From: Prinsepia uniflora
Taxonomy: Eukaryota; Streptophyta; Magnoliopsida; Rosales; Rosaceae
Assembly (NCBI GenBank): GCA_032719365.1
Contig: CM064872.1
Span: forward strand, 69,442,752 to 69,506,751
DNA length: 64,000 bases
Direction of reading: 5' to 3'
Notes under the pieces: model-generated
Told to the model about the DNA's origin: nothing
What the model saw: the letters and a program-made list of their open reading frames with translations, nothing else
Database searches by the model: none
Shown here: in pieces, positions 10,888-23,191 of the stretch
How positions within the stretch are numbered: position 1 is the stretch's first letter
How the letters are laid out: every line of letters begins with the position of its first letter
Made by a program: the position numbers and the translations under genes

Positions 10888-13787
10888 TGTAACGACCCGT
10901 CCCGGGAATTAGGGTTAAGACCGTGATTAAGATGAGATTAGTGAGCTAAATCGGGGGTTAGTTGGTTCTGATAAGGTTGTTAGCCTAGAATGACGATTTT
11001 GCCCCTGGTTTGGGCAAAAAGTTGACTTTTAGTTCAGGCGGTCAAGTGGGTATTGACCGATGACCAAGACGTAGTTTAGGACGTCACGAATCCGTAGACA
11101 GGTGGCACGCCCGATTCCGACATCCGAGGAGGAAGTTATGATGTTCGGAAGGTTGAGGGCATAACCGTAATTTGGCTAACTTAGGGGGAAAAGTTGACTT
11201 TTTGTACGATCAGGTTTTGGGCACGTTGACCTAGGATGGTTAGCTAGATCTCGTCGTCCTGAGTTCGATGACAGGAGGCACATGTTCATCGGAGTTAAGT
11301 TGTGTGAGTTACGGGTCTAAAACGGTAAGGGTAAAACCGTAACTTTGGTTTAAAAAGAAGGGCAGTTTGGTCTTTTGTACTTTGGGCCTGGTGCAACAGA
11401 GAGGGACAAATGGAGGGCTGAGATTGAGCCACTTGTGAGAGAGTGTGAGAGGAATGTGACGTGTGGCAAGGGCCTAGTGGCTTCTAGGCGTGTGAACGAT
11501 CCCAATTATTTGGGGTGCCCGTGTGTGTTCTTCGACCCAGAGAGAAACAGAGACTGGGAATTGGGGAGGAATCGATCAAGCACGGTGAGAGTGGGAGTTT
11601 TGCGAGGGTGTGAGAGTGATCAGAGATTGAGAGGGAGACAGTGAGAAGGTTGGGAGGTGAGGACTTAGTGTGTGTGCTAAGTGTGAGCTCACGGGAAAAT
11701 CAGAGAAAACAGATAGCAGTGAGGAGTTTTGGGTGATGGTGCTGCTGTGGTCGATCAATCGACGCTGCTGGTGGTGTTTAGAGACAAGAGTGGAGCCTTA
11801 GGAACCTAATGGACACGGCGGAGCTCACGGTGGAGAGCAGGACGCAGGTAATTTTTTTACTTTTCTCTCTGTGCTCTGTTTTACCGTTTAGGTTCAGACG
11901 TCTAGTTGTGGCTTTTGGGGTTGAATCGAGGAGTCTAGTGAGGTTTAGGGGACTCAGTAGGGTCCCAGGTATCCTCTGATTGTGCAGCCGTGACGGGGAC
12001 GTGCACGGCGGAGGCTAGAACGACGGAGAGTACCGGTGTGCTCTGTTTTTCCGTTTTGTTTCAAACGTTGAGTCGTGGCTTTTGGACGTGAGTCGACGGT
12101 TTTGGTGAGTTGGGTAAGACTCAGAGAGGTTCTAGGAAGAGTTTAAGACAGTCACCGTGACGGGGGGTGACCGGGTTGAAGGGATCGTGAAACAGGGGAC
12201 TGGTTTGAGTTTTGTTCGAGCTTGAGTTGACGAGTTATGGATGAGTCGAGGTGTTAGAGTGAGGGGTATGAGTTCCTTAGAACGGGACGAAGCAGATGGT
12301 GAAGAGAGGAGCAGTTTTGGTGCAGGCACGGCGGAGAACCGGTCACGCAGGTACGAGTTGCAGGGATTGTTTCGAACCGGGTCGACTAGAGGTTGCTGGT
12401 GACACTGTAGCTGGCGCGTGAGGGCCACGCGCACCCTCTTTGGGCGGCGCGTGGAGGCGCGTGCGGCGGCGGCTGGGAAAACGGTCAGCATGGTTTTTGG
12501 TCTAGGTGTTGTGACGAGTCTAATGGAATTAGTTTCGGGTTGATCGGACGTCGATTTGATGTAGTTCCTCGAGGGTGAAGGTTTAGGGTTCCGATTCGTT
12601 ACGTTTAGGACCCGGGGATTTTTGGGGAAAATTAGGTGGACTTTCGTAGACGTGTTAGTAACGTTCTTGGGTGATTGTTGACAGGATCGGGACTTCCCGA
12701 GGAAGCTGAGGAACGTACGGGACGTTCGAGACGCGATTGAGGGCTCGGTACTGTGAGTGGACCCTTTCCTTAAACTCGAGCATGCATAACTGTTTTTCTA
12801 TAATTGTTTTATGGTTTTATATGTGATTTCATGAATGTTGAATATGTTATGTTGGTTTTACATAATTGCACGGTTTTCGAGAAATAACGTATTTGGCACG
12901 TTTTACGAGGAATGTTGATTTCTGAGAATAATGTTATGGTTTTGGGATTTCAATGGATAAGTGGTTTGAATGTTCATAAAGGGATTTTGAAACATGATTT
13001 GGTGATTAAAGGGTTTCGGTTTTGAAATCGGATTTTGGTAAGCGGAATTTGATTTTAAAGTTGGAAAGCGGATTTCCGGATTTGGGTTCGGAATGACGGT
13101 TCTAGATGCCAGAAGGGCATCGGACCAGTGATTTCGGATTTGGGTTTGGATGTGGATTGATAAATGGTTTTCAAATGGTTTTGGATCGGATTTGCTGGAT
13201 CTGGTTATTGGATTTAAAGACCCGGATATTGATTGACGGGGGACGGGCCCGGATTGGGTTTAAAGACCCGGATTGAGTTTAAGGACTCGGGAGTTTAAAG
13301 ACTCGGATATATTGATATTTCCCCCGTAGGCCTGTTGAGTTTAAAGACTCAGGAGTTTAAAGACTCGGATATTATTGAGGCCTAGATTGAGTTTAAAGAC
13401 TCGGGAGTTTAAAAACTCGGATAGATCCAGCAGGTTTGATCGGTTGGTTATGACTTGGTACTTATGTTTCTGATACTTATGTTTTAAGACGTTGATGGTA
13501 TGATTTCTGTAACTGTTTTATAGTGTTTCTGTTTTTATGATGAGGTTTATGTGATTTATAACTGTTTAGTAACTGTGTTATGCATGTGGTTTCAAAACGG
13601 AGGGCTAAACCCTGGTTTTATTATGAAATGGTTTTTGGAAATGATTTTATTATTTATGGTCCACTCACACCTTCTGTTTTTAAATTGCCCTCCAGGTCGT
13701 GGAGCTCGTGCGGGGTTGTGACGTCGAGGCAGCGTCGGAGTAGGATTTACCTCGGGTTTCGGGATGAAACCGGGGTGGGTCCTGACA
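10888..13787 (+). repeat. 3' LTR of element B
   Basis: This LTR starts TGTAACGACCCGTCCCGGG and ends GGTGGGTCCTGACA. It shows the first ~400 bp lost from the 5' LTR, including two GACAGG-type boxes at 11097 and 11270. The hairpin array lies at about 13210-13422. Compared with the 5' LTR it lacks about 200 bp: the sequence jumps from GTCGGAG (about 13741) to AGGATTTACC, so the break lies between two GGAG copies. No target duplication can be tested because the element's 5' end is lost. Confidence 0.85.
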
Positions 13788-14056
13788 TGAGGGGTACAAA
13801 TGTCTTCTTACGGAAATGTTTTTACAAACTCTTGTTTTTTCCACTCACAGCTTTTAATGTTTTGACTGCCCTTCAGGTTGGCAACGGATGTGGACTGTAG
13901 CAGAGACCGAGATATCACATACCTCCTCCGGATCCTGGCGTACTCTGATAGCCCGAGAGGGCAAAGGTCGGAAATATCCCTTGTCTGACACTCCGTGTCA
14001 GACTGGAGCAGGGTCATCCCGCACTAATCCCGGGGGAATTGGGATGGGTCCTATCA
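13788..14056 (+). repeat. 3' end fragment of an E-family LTR
   Basis: About 270 bp match the last part of solo LTR E (53755-54027). Shared landmarks are GGGTACAAA, TCCACTCACAG, GACTGTAGCAGAGACC, CTTGTCTGACAC and a GGATGGGTCCTATCA terminus. The rest of this LTR is absent. It joins the copia LTR directly at 14057. Confidence 0.8.
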
Positions 14057-14271
14057 GAGGGTGTTGGATACAAGGGCTCGGGTTGGGTATAAACTTGAGT
14101 GGTGTAATCTTGTACTTTGCATACTCTCATAGTGAAAGTGAAAACTCTCTGAGGACGTAGGCAAGTTATTTGGCCGAACCTCGTTAAATCTGTTGTGTTC
14201 TTGACTTCTTTATTTACTTTCTTCCATCTTTATTCCTAGTACTTGCGTGGCGGAGGATTAATTTCCTAACA
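14057..14271 (+). repeat. 5' LTR of a Ty1/copia element, truncated
   Basis: These ~215 bp match the end of the 3' copy at about 16308-16522 (ACAAGGGCTC, TTATTTGGCCGAACCTC, GCGTGGCGGAGGATTAATTTCCTAACA). The upstream ~600 bp, with the promoter, are gone. Confidence 0.85.
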
Positions 14272-14273
14272 AG

Positions 14274-14285
14274 TGGTATCAATGC
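14274..14285 (+). other. Primer binding site of the copia element, degenerate
   Basis: TGGTATCAATGC directly follows the LTR end. It matches the initiator-Met tRNA complement TGGTATCAGAGC at 10 of 12 positions. Confidence 0.7.
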
Positions 14286-14314
14286 TCCAGCTTATCGATT
14301 GTGGGTGGTTTGTC

Positions 14315-15696
14315 ATGGCAAGTTCTAACATCTCACATTTCAAGGTGGAGCAGTTCGATGGAAAAGGAAATTTCACTCTATGGCAAAGGAAGGTGAAGGA
14401 CATCCTAGTTCAACAAGGCCTTGCAAGACTATTGAAGGGAAATGATGTGAAGCTGGAGAAGATGTTAGATGAAAATTGGGACGAGTTGGAGTCCAGGTGT
14501 GTTAGCACTATTAGGCTTTATATTGCTGACAATATTATAAATTATGTTAATGATATAAATTATGCGCCTAAGTTTTGGAAGAAAATGGAGAAGCTTTATC
14601 TTAGGAAAGGCTTGCAGACGAAGCTGAATTTAAAACAGGGTCTCTACAAGCTCAAGATGGGAGAAGGTGCAAACCTCATGGAGCACATGAATGTGTTCAA
14701 GGGATTGGTAAATCAAATATCAAGAGTTGATGTTAAAATTGAGGAAGAAGATCAAGCCTTTTTACTTCTTACCTCTATTCCCAATTCATATGAGAATATT
14801 GTTACTACAATTGTGTATGGTAAGGATACACTGAAGATGGAAGAGGTAGAATCGACTCTCTTATCACATGAGAAAAGAAGGAAAATTGATGATTCTCAAG
14901 GTTCCGTCTTTATTGCTCACGAATAAAATCGTAAGGGCAGGTTAACTACTAGAGGATTTAGTGAGCATAGTAGGTCTAAATCCAGAGGCAGGGGAAAGGG
15001 TAAGCAATGCTACAAGTGTAAGGAGTGGGGACACATAAAGTCAGATTTTCTATTGATGAAAGAGAATGACGATAAGGGCTTAGATTGCTCCTTGGATGGT
15101 GTAGCGGAGTTGTCGAGAGATTTTGGAGAAATTCTCATAGTCTCCAAAGGTAATTACATTTTTTCTCAAGATGATTGGATATTAGATAACGGTTTTTCTC
15201 ATCACCTTCGCTCTAGGAGGGAATATGTTGATACATTCCAAGAAGTCAAAGGATTTGTGACTTGGGGTGATGACATAAGGCGTCGTGTCATGGGTATGGG
15301 AACTATGAAGATCAAGATGTTCGATGGAGCAGTTCACACATTGGTTGATGTGGTGTATGTCCCAAGTTCCAGAGAAATCTAATATCCTTGAGCCAACTAG
15401 ACTCCAAGGGCTGCAAGGTTTCGTTATCAGGGCGAGTTATGAAAGTGTCAAGTGGCTGCATGGTCCTAATGAAAGGAGAAAAATGTAAAATTATGTTCCG
15501 TCCGATAGGAAAAACTCATATCTCAAAAGTTTTTGGGAAGCAGCGTGCATGGGAGAATAGGTACCTGAAGCGGGTCTCATTTGAGGGCACAACAGAGACG
15601 TTATCCACATGTTTCCAGATTTCAAACAATGGTGAAAAGGAAAATCCTACTAGGGAAAAGGTAAACTCGAGGTCCCTCTTCGGAGCCAATTGGTGA
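14315..15696 (+). pseudogene. gag: Broken copia gag with protease and pre-integrase remnants
   Basis: The frame from ATG 14315 (MASSNISHFKVEQFDGK) gives a 203-residue copia Gag with the usual NFTLWQRKVKDILVQQGL block, closed by TAA at 14924-14926. The same frame continues with a zinc knuckle in which the last Cys is Phe (CYKCKEWGHIKSDF, about 15008). A retropepsin site follows as LDNGFSHHL, where family members have a D-S-G type site, so it is presumably inactive. Near 15375 the frame shifts, then SLSQLDSKGCKVS, a pre-integrase block, is readable to about 15510. Integrase, RT and RNase H are missing. The ATG was chosen over an upstream GTG because the conserved region begins just after it. 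Confidence 0.85.
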
Positions 15697-15697
15697 T

Positions 15698-16522
15698 TGT
15701 TGACTCGGAGCAGCTGCACATAGCATTGGCCTTTTTGAATCAGGGGAAGCTAGGACCGTATGCAAATGATTTGGGGTATGTATAGCTAGTACAAGGATAA
15801 GGCCAATGGAATGCTTATGGGTATATCAAGCAGTATCTCAATTTGAGATGGACTTCAGGGATTGAAGTGATGGTGCGACACTATCCACCTGAGTAGGCTT
15901 GGATGGGAGATTGCAAAATATTCAGGTCCAATACTAAAGTATAATAGGCATTTGAGCTTCAATATTATTGGACTTTATCTAGAACATAGTTGTAGTTCTA
16001 GATTAAAGTGCATGAACTCAAAATATGTGTAGAAGGTTTATGAAGAAAGTAGGTGGAAGATTCATAAATGAGGTAGGTGGGTGGATGGAGCTTTAATGAA
16101 GGGATCTAGAGACTTCCTTAAGCACTATATAAGGAGGAAATCTTGGGAAAATTTGAAAATCAAGGGAGAACACATCAGAAGTGAGTGAGTGAGAGCAACT
16201 CTAAGGGTCTTCGCGTATAGAAGCATGATGAGTTGTGAGTGTTTCAAGAGTATGCATAGCTCTTGGGGTAGAGTGATCTTCTAGGTTGACAAAGGGTGTA
16301 CAAGGGGTGTCCTATTAGATACAAGGGCTCAGGTTGGGTAAAAACTTGAGTGGTGTAATATTGTACTTTGTATTCTCTCATAGTGAAGGTGAAAACTCAC
16401 CGAGAACGTAGGGAAGTTATTTGGCCGAACCTCCTTAAATCTGTTGTGTTCTTGACTTCTTTATTTCCGTTTTTCCATCTTTATTCCTAGTACTTGCGTG
16501 GCGGAGGATTAATTTCCTAACA
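15698..16522 (+). repeat. 3' LTR of the copia element
   Basis: The end at 16522 (CCTAACA) is certain from the match to the 5' LTR. The start at about 15698 (TGTTGACTCGG) is inferred from the TG...CA rule and from the preceding GGTGATTG, which looks like a decayed polypurine tract. The LTR would then be about 825 bp. It contains a good TATA box. Sequence after 16522 is not repeat-like. Confidence 0.65.
16126..16132 (+). promoter_or_regulatory. TATA box of the copia LTR
   Basis: TATATAA lies in CACTATATAAGGAG, about 390 bp before the LTR end, as expected for the U3/R boundary. The 5' LTR has lost this region, so the element itself has no promoter. Confidence 0.55.
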
Positions 16523-16688
16523 GTTTCCTCACACTATTCATCTAGTTTACTCAGATGGTTTCGTCACACCATTTATCACTTCTGCATCAAAAACCCAGCT
16601 CGCATTCGACATAGCCGCCCGCTACCACTGTGCCTTCGAAGCACTTCCAAGTGAGGTTGACTGGTACCATGGCTGCTATAAAGAGTGA
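16521..16688 (+). other. Possible exon fragment of a host gene, not identified
   Basis: An open frame of 55 codons runs from the copia LTR edge to TGA at 16686-16688. Its composition looks coding-like (for example QLAFDIAARYHCAFEALP and VDWYHGC). I do not recognise the family. It could be the remnant of an exon into which the copia element inserted, or it could be chance. Confidence 0.25.
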
Positions 16689-18313
16689 AGTAATGAACGG
16701 GGAAGTTCTCAATGAATCTTCTTGTGATGGTCCTAGAAAATTTGAGGTCCGAGATGCCGAATTTTCGAGTCGGGAACTTGGATCGAATCTTGTTAAATGG
16801 AAAACTAGAGAGGATCCGAGAAGGGGGAATCAGTTTGGGATTTGGGGACGATAGAAAGGCGAGACAAGTGAAATAGGAGGCAGAGGCTGTAAGGTTGGAC
16901 TCGGAGGCGAAGCTTGTTAATGGTGGATAGAGAGCGTACGAGGGGGAGGAAGCAAGTTGACTCGTTCGTGGGCTTTCTTCCTTTTTTGATAATGGAGATT
17001 GCAGATCCATATGCTAAATTCACATGTGTAGTAGGATATACAAACAATATTCGTGAAATTATGTTTGGTGTTTATTTGCTTTTCATTATCCTTCCAACAG
17101 AGGGTGAGGATGAATGATTGTTGTTTGAGAGAGAGATGGAGATGGAGAGGAAAAAAGTGAGGGATGGGTGGGAAACTTCATCGTTTGGGCGTCGAGAGAG
17201 CATAATGCCTTGCTTGAATAGAAGGATTAGGCGGTGAGGTTGAAAATAGAGAAGGAAGGAGACAAAGAGGATGATGTTGAATATTCTGGGTGTTTTTTTT
17301 GGGTTTAGGGTAGCTCTTATGATTTGGCCCAAAAGCTCATGGGCTTGTAGGGCTTGCTTTGCCCCGTAGGGAAAAGCCCGGCTTGAACCACCATGGATCG
17401 TGGGTCGACCCATCCCAAATTTTAGTGGGCCGAGCTTGAGCTTAGGTGTTTGAACCCGATATATTAGATAGGCCTAATCCAATAAAGCCCAATCTAGTTT
17501 CTCCATATAAGCCCGATCCGTAAGCCTGGCCAAATTAACCAAGGTTGGACTTAAGATTTGAGAGTGAAATAGAGTGAAAGTGGGGCAATATGAAAATAAA
17601 GTTGTAATATATTTAACCAATAAATTTTTAATATGGTCGTTAAACTAATAATTAAGTAGTAAAATCTCGAGTATTTTTTAAAAAATTATTTTTTCATATT
17701 TATTTTTTTATTTTCTAAGTAATTCAAAAAACCTAATTGAGCCTAACTCGAGTGGGTTTATTTGGCTAGGCACGTGAAGCCCAATAAAAACTCAGCCTGA
17801 TAAAATGCTTGAACTTTTATATATATGACTAAGCCAGCCATCTTGGCCCGGTACTTTTTTTAAAAATTAAAATTTAAAAATTTTAAAAAATGTTTGACTA
17901 ACGGATTGACTAATAGTGGGTATTTAGATGTTTTCTTTTGATAGTTTAGATACTTTAAATCCAATTTTCATAGTTAGGATACTATTTAAAATTGACTTTA
18001 TACTTTGGATACTTTATATAGTTTTTCCTATAAGTAATGTTGTTCTTTACAGGTGGGTTATTTTCAAAGATCGATATAAGGAACTATGATTTTGTCCAGA
18101 TGCATAAGTTCTCAATGAACGACCGATGGAACCAAGAAAGTAAGTGCAAATTTAATTTTGTTTGCTTATTTTTAACTCATGGATGCACAAAAAGAGTACG
18201 TCATTTTTAACAAATGCAGTGCGTCTACATTCCATTCTCAAATTGATTTCTTATGGGTCACTTTGACATTTTTGTGCTGTGCAAATAGTTAATTACTTAT
18301 GTTCGACCCCTAG
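16689..18313. other. AT-rich intergenic DNA, no supported gene
   Basis: Short open frames occur on both strands (for example 16576-17010 and 17072-17413 minus), with low-complexity or Ser-rich content and no recognisable motif. A stretch near 17310-17540 has many GGGCC/GCCCA words. From 17570 to 18313 the sequence is AT-rich and featureless. Confidence 0.5.
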
Positions 18314-18442
18314 TGAGTAAATTTTTTTTTTTGTCGAAATATGAAACTCATTAAGATAGATAACGTAGGAAAATGAAAGAAGGAAAAATTTTAAGCGTTA
18401 AAATCCACTCAAAGCATTACACAGAAAAACTAAATAAATAAA
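18314..18442 (-). repeat. Left part of a poly(T)-starting repeat, split by the Pack-MULE
   Basis: A poly(T) run is followed by GTCGAAATATGAAACTCATTAAG, the look of a retroposon 3' end in reverse orientation. The repeat appears to continue after the MULE at 20166 (ATAAATAAAACATAAAAAC, AATAAGCCC). No reverse transcriptase frame is visible, so the non-LTR assignment is tentative. Confidence 0.35.
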
Positions 18443-20165
18443 GGGAAAATTATTACTACAGTCCCTAAATTTTACCCTAATGTTAGCAATGGTCCCTGAA
18501 CTTGAATTTTAGTTCCAAAAGTCCCTGAACTTTACCCCGTTTATACTAAACATCCTTCCGTTACAATTTTCCCAATTTTCCGTTAAAATTAAGGGTAAGA
18601 TTGACATTTGACTGTTTAAAAAATTTCCTCATTTCAACTCTCCAAATTCCGGCCTTCAGTTTTTATTATGCAATTTATCCATCAGTGATATGGCTCACCA
18701 TTGATTTACTGAATTCCAAGAGTGTAGATACATAATTACAAGCAGGAACGTGTCAAAAAATATATGAATTTATCCATCAGATCAGAAGATCATCCTCAAT
18801 CTGTTTCTTCCAAGCAGCTTGTGTATCTCTCTCGTAATGATCACAACTCCTCCTCTTTAATGCATCTGATTTGCTCCAAGTCAAATCTGCCTCCCGAAAC
18901 CGATAGCTTTCGTAGCGATGATCATGGACACGAACGTTCTTGTATCTTGACTTCTGATCATTGTCAGATTCACCTCTTTTTCTTCCTCCGTTGACTTTGC
19001 TCTCAGTGTGGAGGTCCACGGGTTTTATTTTCTCATTGGCAGGCGCAGGCGGAGGCAGGAAGGCTGGGTTTCCATCTGCCCTCACGATCATGCAATGCAT
19101 CCTTTCAATAACTTCGTGAACGTGTCTCCGATCAGTTTCAAACTCGTACCACAGATATTTTCCATTAAGGACATCTGGTTTAGACTGTTTAACATGAAAC
19201 AGTTCAGCAGCAATGGCCAATGAACCTGGTGCAAGGATATTGGGCTTGAACTCCAAGCTCAGTGTTGATCGAACAAACTCGTCAACCAGACAGCAATCCA
19301 ACTTCCCAATGTCCGAGGAAAGCCCGATGTTGAAGCACTTTAGACCCGCAAGGAGTGCAGTGTAAGGAAGCTTGATGCGATCACAGTCAAAACCAATTGT
19401 TTACAGCACGATTATCTCACCCTGCAAGACCAACTCCCTTTGCTTTCTGAAGAACTCTCCGTGTTTGATCCTCTGCAAGGCCGAAGGGTCCGATGTCTGG
19501 GCAACCTCATATCCCATAAAGACGATATCGTTCAAAGGCTTCGGAGTCTCTTGAAATTTGCAGGCAACAAGCATACTCGAATTCGCGATGATCTGCCAAT
19601 CGTTCTTGGCATGTGACTATGAAGAACTGGTGACATAACAAGATCGAATACGACACCGTGTGAGCAGGCAACTGAAGCTTTGCCCCCAATTCCCTGAGAA
19701 AAAAGCAATGCGATTGTCGCACTCTAGACTCCTCCTTCAGGCTGATCCCATCGCTCCGAGAAGGAGATTCCCTTTTAATCTCCAATCTCGTGAAATACCA
19801 TTGTCCACTGCCCATTGTGTTTCTCTCAATTTTCACTCTCAATTTCCCAGAAATCAACCGGAATGAGAAACGGGAAACCCTAGCTTTCCCCGAAATAAAA
19901 ACTAGAAACCCTAAGTTTCCCCAAAATCGAAAACTGGAAACCCTAACTCTAGTTATCGAATTGAGCAAGAGGGAATGAGGAAATTTTTTAAACAGTCAAA
20001 TGCCAATCTTACTCTTAATTTTAACGGAAAATTGGGAAAATTGTAATAGAAGGATGTTTATTATAGACGGGGTAAAGTTCAGGGACCTTTGGAACTAAAA
20101 TTCAAGTTCAGGGACCATTGCTAACATTGGGGGTAAAATTTAGGAACTGTAGCAATAATTTTCCC
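18443..20165. mobile_element. Pack-MULE (Mutator-like, non-autonomous) carrying a cyclin-T copy
   Basis: Inverted repeats of about 190 bp (18443-18633 and about 19976-20165) start GGGAAAATTATT and stay roughly 93% alike by eye, with shared GTTAGCAATGGTCCCTGAAC and CAATTTTCCGTTAAAATTAAG. They are flanked by a perfect 9-bp duplication ATAAATAAA (18434-18442 and 20166-20174), the Mutator hallmark. No transposase is present. The 1.35-kb interior is a cyclin-T pseudogene on the minus strand. The element would need a transposase from an autonomous MULE elsewhere. Confidence 0.9.
18777..19815 (-). pseudogene. Processed cyclin-T-like pseudogene inside the MULE
   Basis: Minus-strand translation from ATG 19815 gives MGSGQWYFTRLEIKR, then SPSRSDGISLKEE and LCHQFF, the N-terminal cyclin box of plant T-type cyclins. 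After a frameshift near 19618 it reads QSHAKNDWQIIA, then ACKFQETPKPLNDIV and QRELVLQGEII. A TAA stop at about 19399 follows. The C-terminal box (LPYTALLAGLKCFNIG, VDEFVRSTLSLEFKPN) and a charged tail run to 18777. Intact cyclin T pairs with a CDK9/CDKC kinase that phosphorylates RNA polymerase II. The copy is collinear without introns, so it looks reverse-transcribed before or during capture. AAACCCTAA-like boxes at 19877-19945 resemble plant 5' leaders. It is disabled by the frameshift and stop. Confidence 0.85.
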
Positions 20166-20174
20166 ATAAATAAA

Positions 20175-20960
20175 ACATAAAAACTTAACAAATAAGCCCA
20201 AACAACAATAGCCCATAAATAAATAAGCCCACAACATAAATAAAACCAAAACCCTAGATGCTAAATGAGCAACCATCAGTCGTTGCCACCTAGCACCCAA
20301 CCACCACAAAAGGACACAATCCATTCCAGAGCCAAGGAGATCGATCAGCAGAGTATGGTTTGGAGGCACAAAGCCACCAAAGATCAACATATTCAGGTGA
20401 TCAGTTAGGTCATGAGATACTGATAATTTTGTCAATCCAAACACCCAAATCGGAAATTTGGGGAAAAGCGGAAAATGGGGAAGTGCAGTATTAGTACCAA
20501 GTAGAGTAGCCAAGAGAGACATCCATAAAGATTTATGGGCAATGAATTTGGGGAATAAGAACAATGTGGATAGATGGTGAGATATGGAGAAGGAAGGAAC
20601 ATAAGTGGGTTTTGAGCAAACAAAGGGCAAGGAGGAAAACAACCTAGAAGAAAGGAAGAAAAAACAGCCATGAAGACTGAGTCATTGACGAAGAACACCG
20701 GGGTAGGAAAATTCCCATCTCCAAAGAAGATCCATCTCGAGCACCATGTATCACCACCAAGATCGCACGCCGACGCCAAAGCCCGACGAAGGAAAAGGAA
20801 GGAGCGAGAAAACAACCTAGGGAGGAGAGGAGGAAGGGTTACTGGTTAGGGAATAAGAAGGAAAACAAGTGGGAGGGGAAGGGGAAGGTGGGAGTTTTCT
20901 CCAGATCTACCACCATGAGGTGGAGATAGAAGAAACTCCCACCCCCTGGTGGCTAGATTC
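20175..20960 (-). repeat. Right part of the repeat split by the MULE
   Basis: Sequence after the MULE shares ordered words with 54286-54830: AATAAGCCCA...CATAAA, AACCCTAGAT, then a purine-rich segment with GGTGGAGAT. So it is probably a dispersed repeat. Minus-strand open frames of 127 and 173 codons (20121-20815) show no known motif and I do not call them genes. Confidence 0.35.
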
Positions 20961-23183
20961 AACTATAAATTCAATAATAAATTATTCCTATATATAACAT
21001 GTATGTAACAATTTGAATTTATAAATTTTAAAAAGATCACATATAGGTTGAAAGAAAAAAATTCAAGTGATCAGTTTCGTTAAACTTATCTACTCTTTTT
21101 TTTTTATATATATATAGAAGATATGCTTTATTGAAACATCTAGAAATAGTATAATAGATGTGTAGCCTATCATGAACCCAAAACGTGATCACCAGGAACA
21201 ATAGCACAATCTATTAAGATTTGCGGCCTGAAATGATTCACGGAGAATAAAATTACAATAAAGGTGCCGACTACTCGCTAGGTACTATACTAGCATTACA
21301 TATTTTCTCAAGCAAGAAGAATTATAAAGTTTGAGATGTTGTCTCATTAAAAAACCTTGTTAGGAAAAACCTATTGGGATAAAAATATAGTCGAAGGAAA
21401 AAGAGTGCAGCTGTCTGCAGAGAAAAAGTGTAAATTGAAATGATTCTACCGTTGAGAGTGAAGAGACATGTAACTATGGAGCTGCAAATAAATAAAAGAA
21501 AGATTAGTACCTGATATAAGAGGTTGACTTATTGATATAATGAAAGGCAGATGAATATAAAGCTACATTAAGTAGTTGAAAGAGAGACCAGATTTGGACA
21601 AAAAATTCGGGGGAAAAAAAAGACAAACAAAACAACAACAACAAAAACAAAAAAACAAAACAAAACCAAAACAAAACCAAAAAAACAAAACAAAACAAAA
21701 GACATAACAAAAAACAAAACTGAAACAAAAAAAAAACCGAATCTTTGTTACAGTTGAATCTCATCATAGAATAAAGTCAAGTGAAATAAATAAACGAGAG
21801 ATAAACATAAATAAGCCGACAAACCTAAATGCATACAAAGCACATATAAGACTAAGAAAATGAAGACCATGCCAAATCTAGTGAAGCACAAAAAATCAAA
21901 AGAGCAAAGATAATCTCAATATGTTGAAAGCAACTTTGACTTGCTAATTAATAAAGAAGGCATGACAATTCATACAAAACTGAAAACTAAAAGGAATGGT
22001 GAATCAAAATATAGAACATATTAGATAAGAAATACAATTACCGAAAAGCAAAAGCAAATTAAAACAAGGACAAGGGTATTAAGAAGAATCAAATAGGGTA
22101 ATATCAGATTCATTGTAGTAAAGTTCAAACAAAATCGTCCATCGAAATGGAGAACGAGAATTATTTCCATGCTCCAATTGAGAATGCGAAGAGCAATCAA
22201 AGATAGGTTAAAAATAATGGCTAGTTAAAGCAAAATAGAAGAGACTAAATTCAAAAAGAACTAATTGGAAAAGTTTCGAATTCAATTGAAAAAAACCGGA
22301 ATCATTATTAAACTTGATGAAGCACTTAAAATGACTAAATTGATGTGAATAGATTGTAGAGAAAATTCCAATCCAGGAATGAATGAGCAACATACAAAGA
22401 TGAACATAGACAAAAAAACCCACTAAAAATAGAACGAACGCCCCAAATAAGATTGTAATAAATTCAATATGAAAAATCCATTAATGAATAAGTGAGACAA
22501 ATGATTTACACTGAGAAGAAGAGAAGAAGACTTATCTTATCTGAGGCACCAGATTCAGAGTTACCGCATGCGACGGCGGCGACGACTGAGGGCTGTTAGG
22601 AGATATCAGACTTTTAGTTGAAGAAGATGATCGATGACGGTTTGAGAGTTCCCACCCTTGGGTGGTTTTGGATGGTTTTGAGTGGTTATGAACGGTTTTA
22701 AGTGTTGTAGAGAGTTTTTTTTTTGGGCGGTTATGGGCGGTCTCGTCAATGAACATCACCGCCATTGTATGCAAACGGCAAGATCTCCAGAAGTAGAAAG
22801 TAACACATATACCGGCAGTATATTCGGAAGGCAATTGAATGTTGGCGCTGAAGAAGCCATGGTTGTAAAGATTGGAGGAGATGAAGCCAAACCCTGTGAA
22901 ACTGTCGAGGAGGATTGCGAACACCTCTTCCGTCCGATAAGCGGACGAGATTCCATTTCATCTATTTAATAATTAGAAAAGAAATTCAAAACCCTCCCTT
23001 ATAAAAAGTTTAAATCAAAACGTCTCATTGTTATTCCCCGATCTCTGCTAATGTACCTCTGCCGGCATTCACTGTTTGCTAATGAATTTCATTTCAGTTA
23101 AAATCTAAATCATAAAACTGTAAAAACGCATTTAAAACCCCCCTCCATATTTTTCCCACTCTCACACATTCACCATACAAACA
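20961..23183. other. AT-rich intergenic DNA with an A/C-rich low-complexity tract
   Basis: No gene is supported. 21603-21740 is a long run built of CAAAA and CAA words. Another poly(T)/TA tract at 21100-21117 starts a possible retroposon tail (AGATATGCTTTATTGAAAC). Near 22540-22970 GC rises and several short frames open on both strands without a recognisable family. Confidence 0.5.
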
Positions 23184-23191
23184 TAAAAATA

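Noticed and set aside
20121..20815. 173- and 127-codon minus-strand frames
   Set aside because: Hydrophobic Phe/Leu/Ser-rich translations of a dispersed repeat; no start context or family match.
22682..22969. 95-codon plus frame in a locally GC-rich patch
   Set aside because: Several frames on both strands open equally and none shows a recognisable domain.
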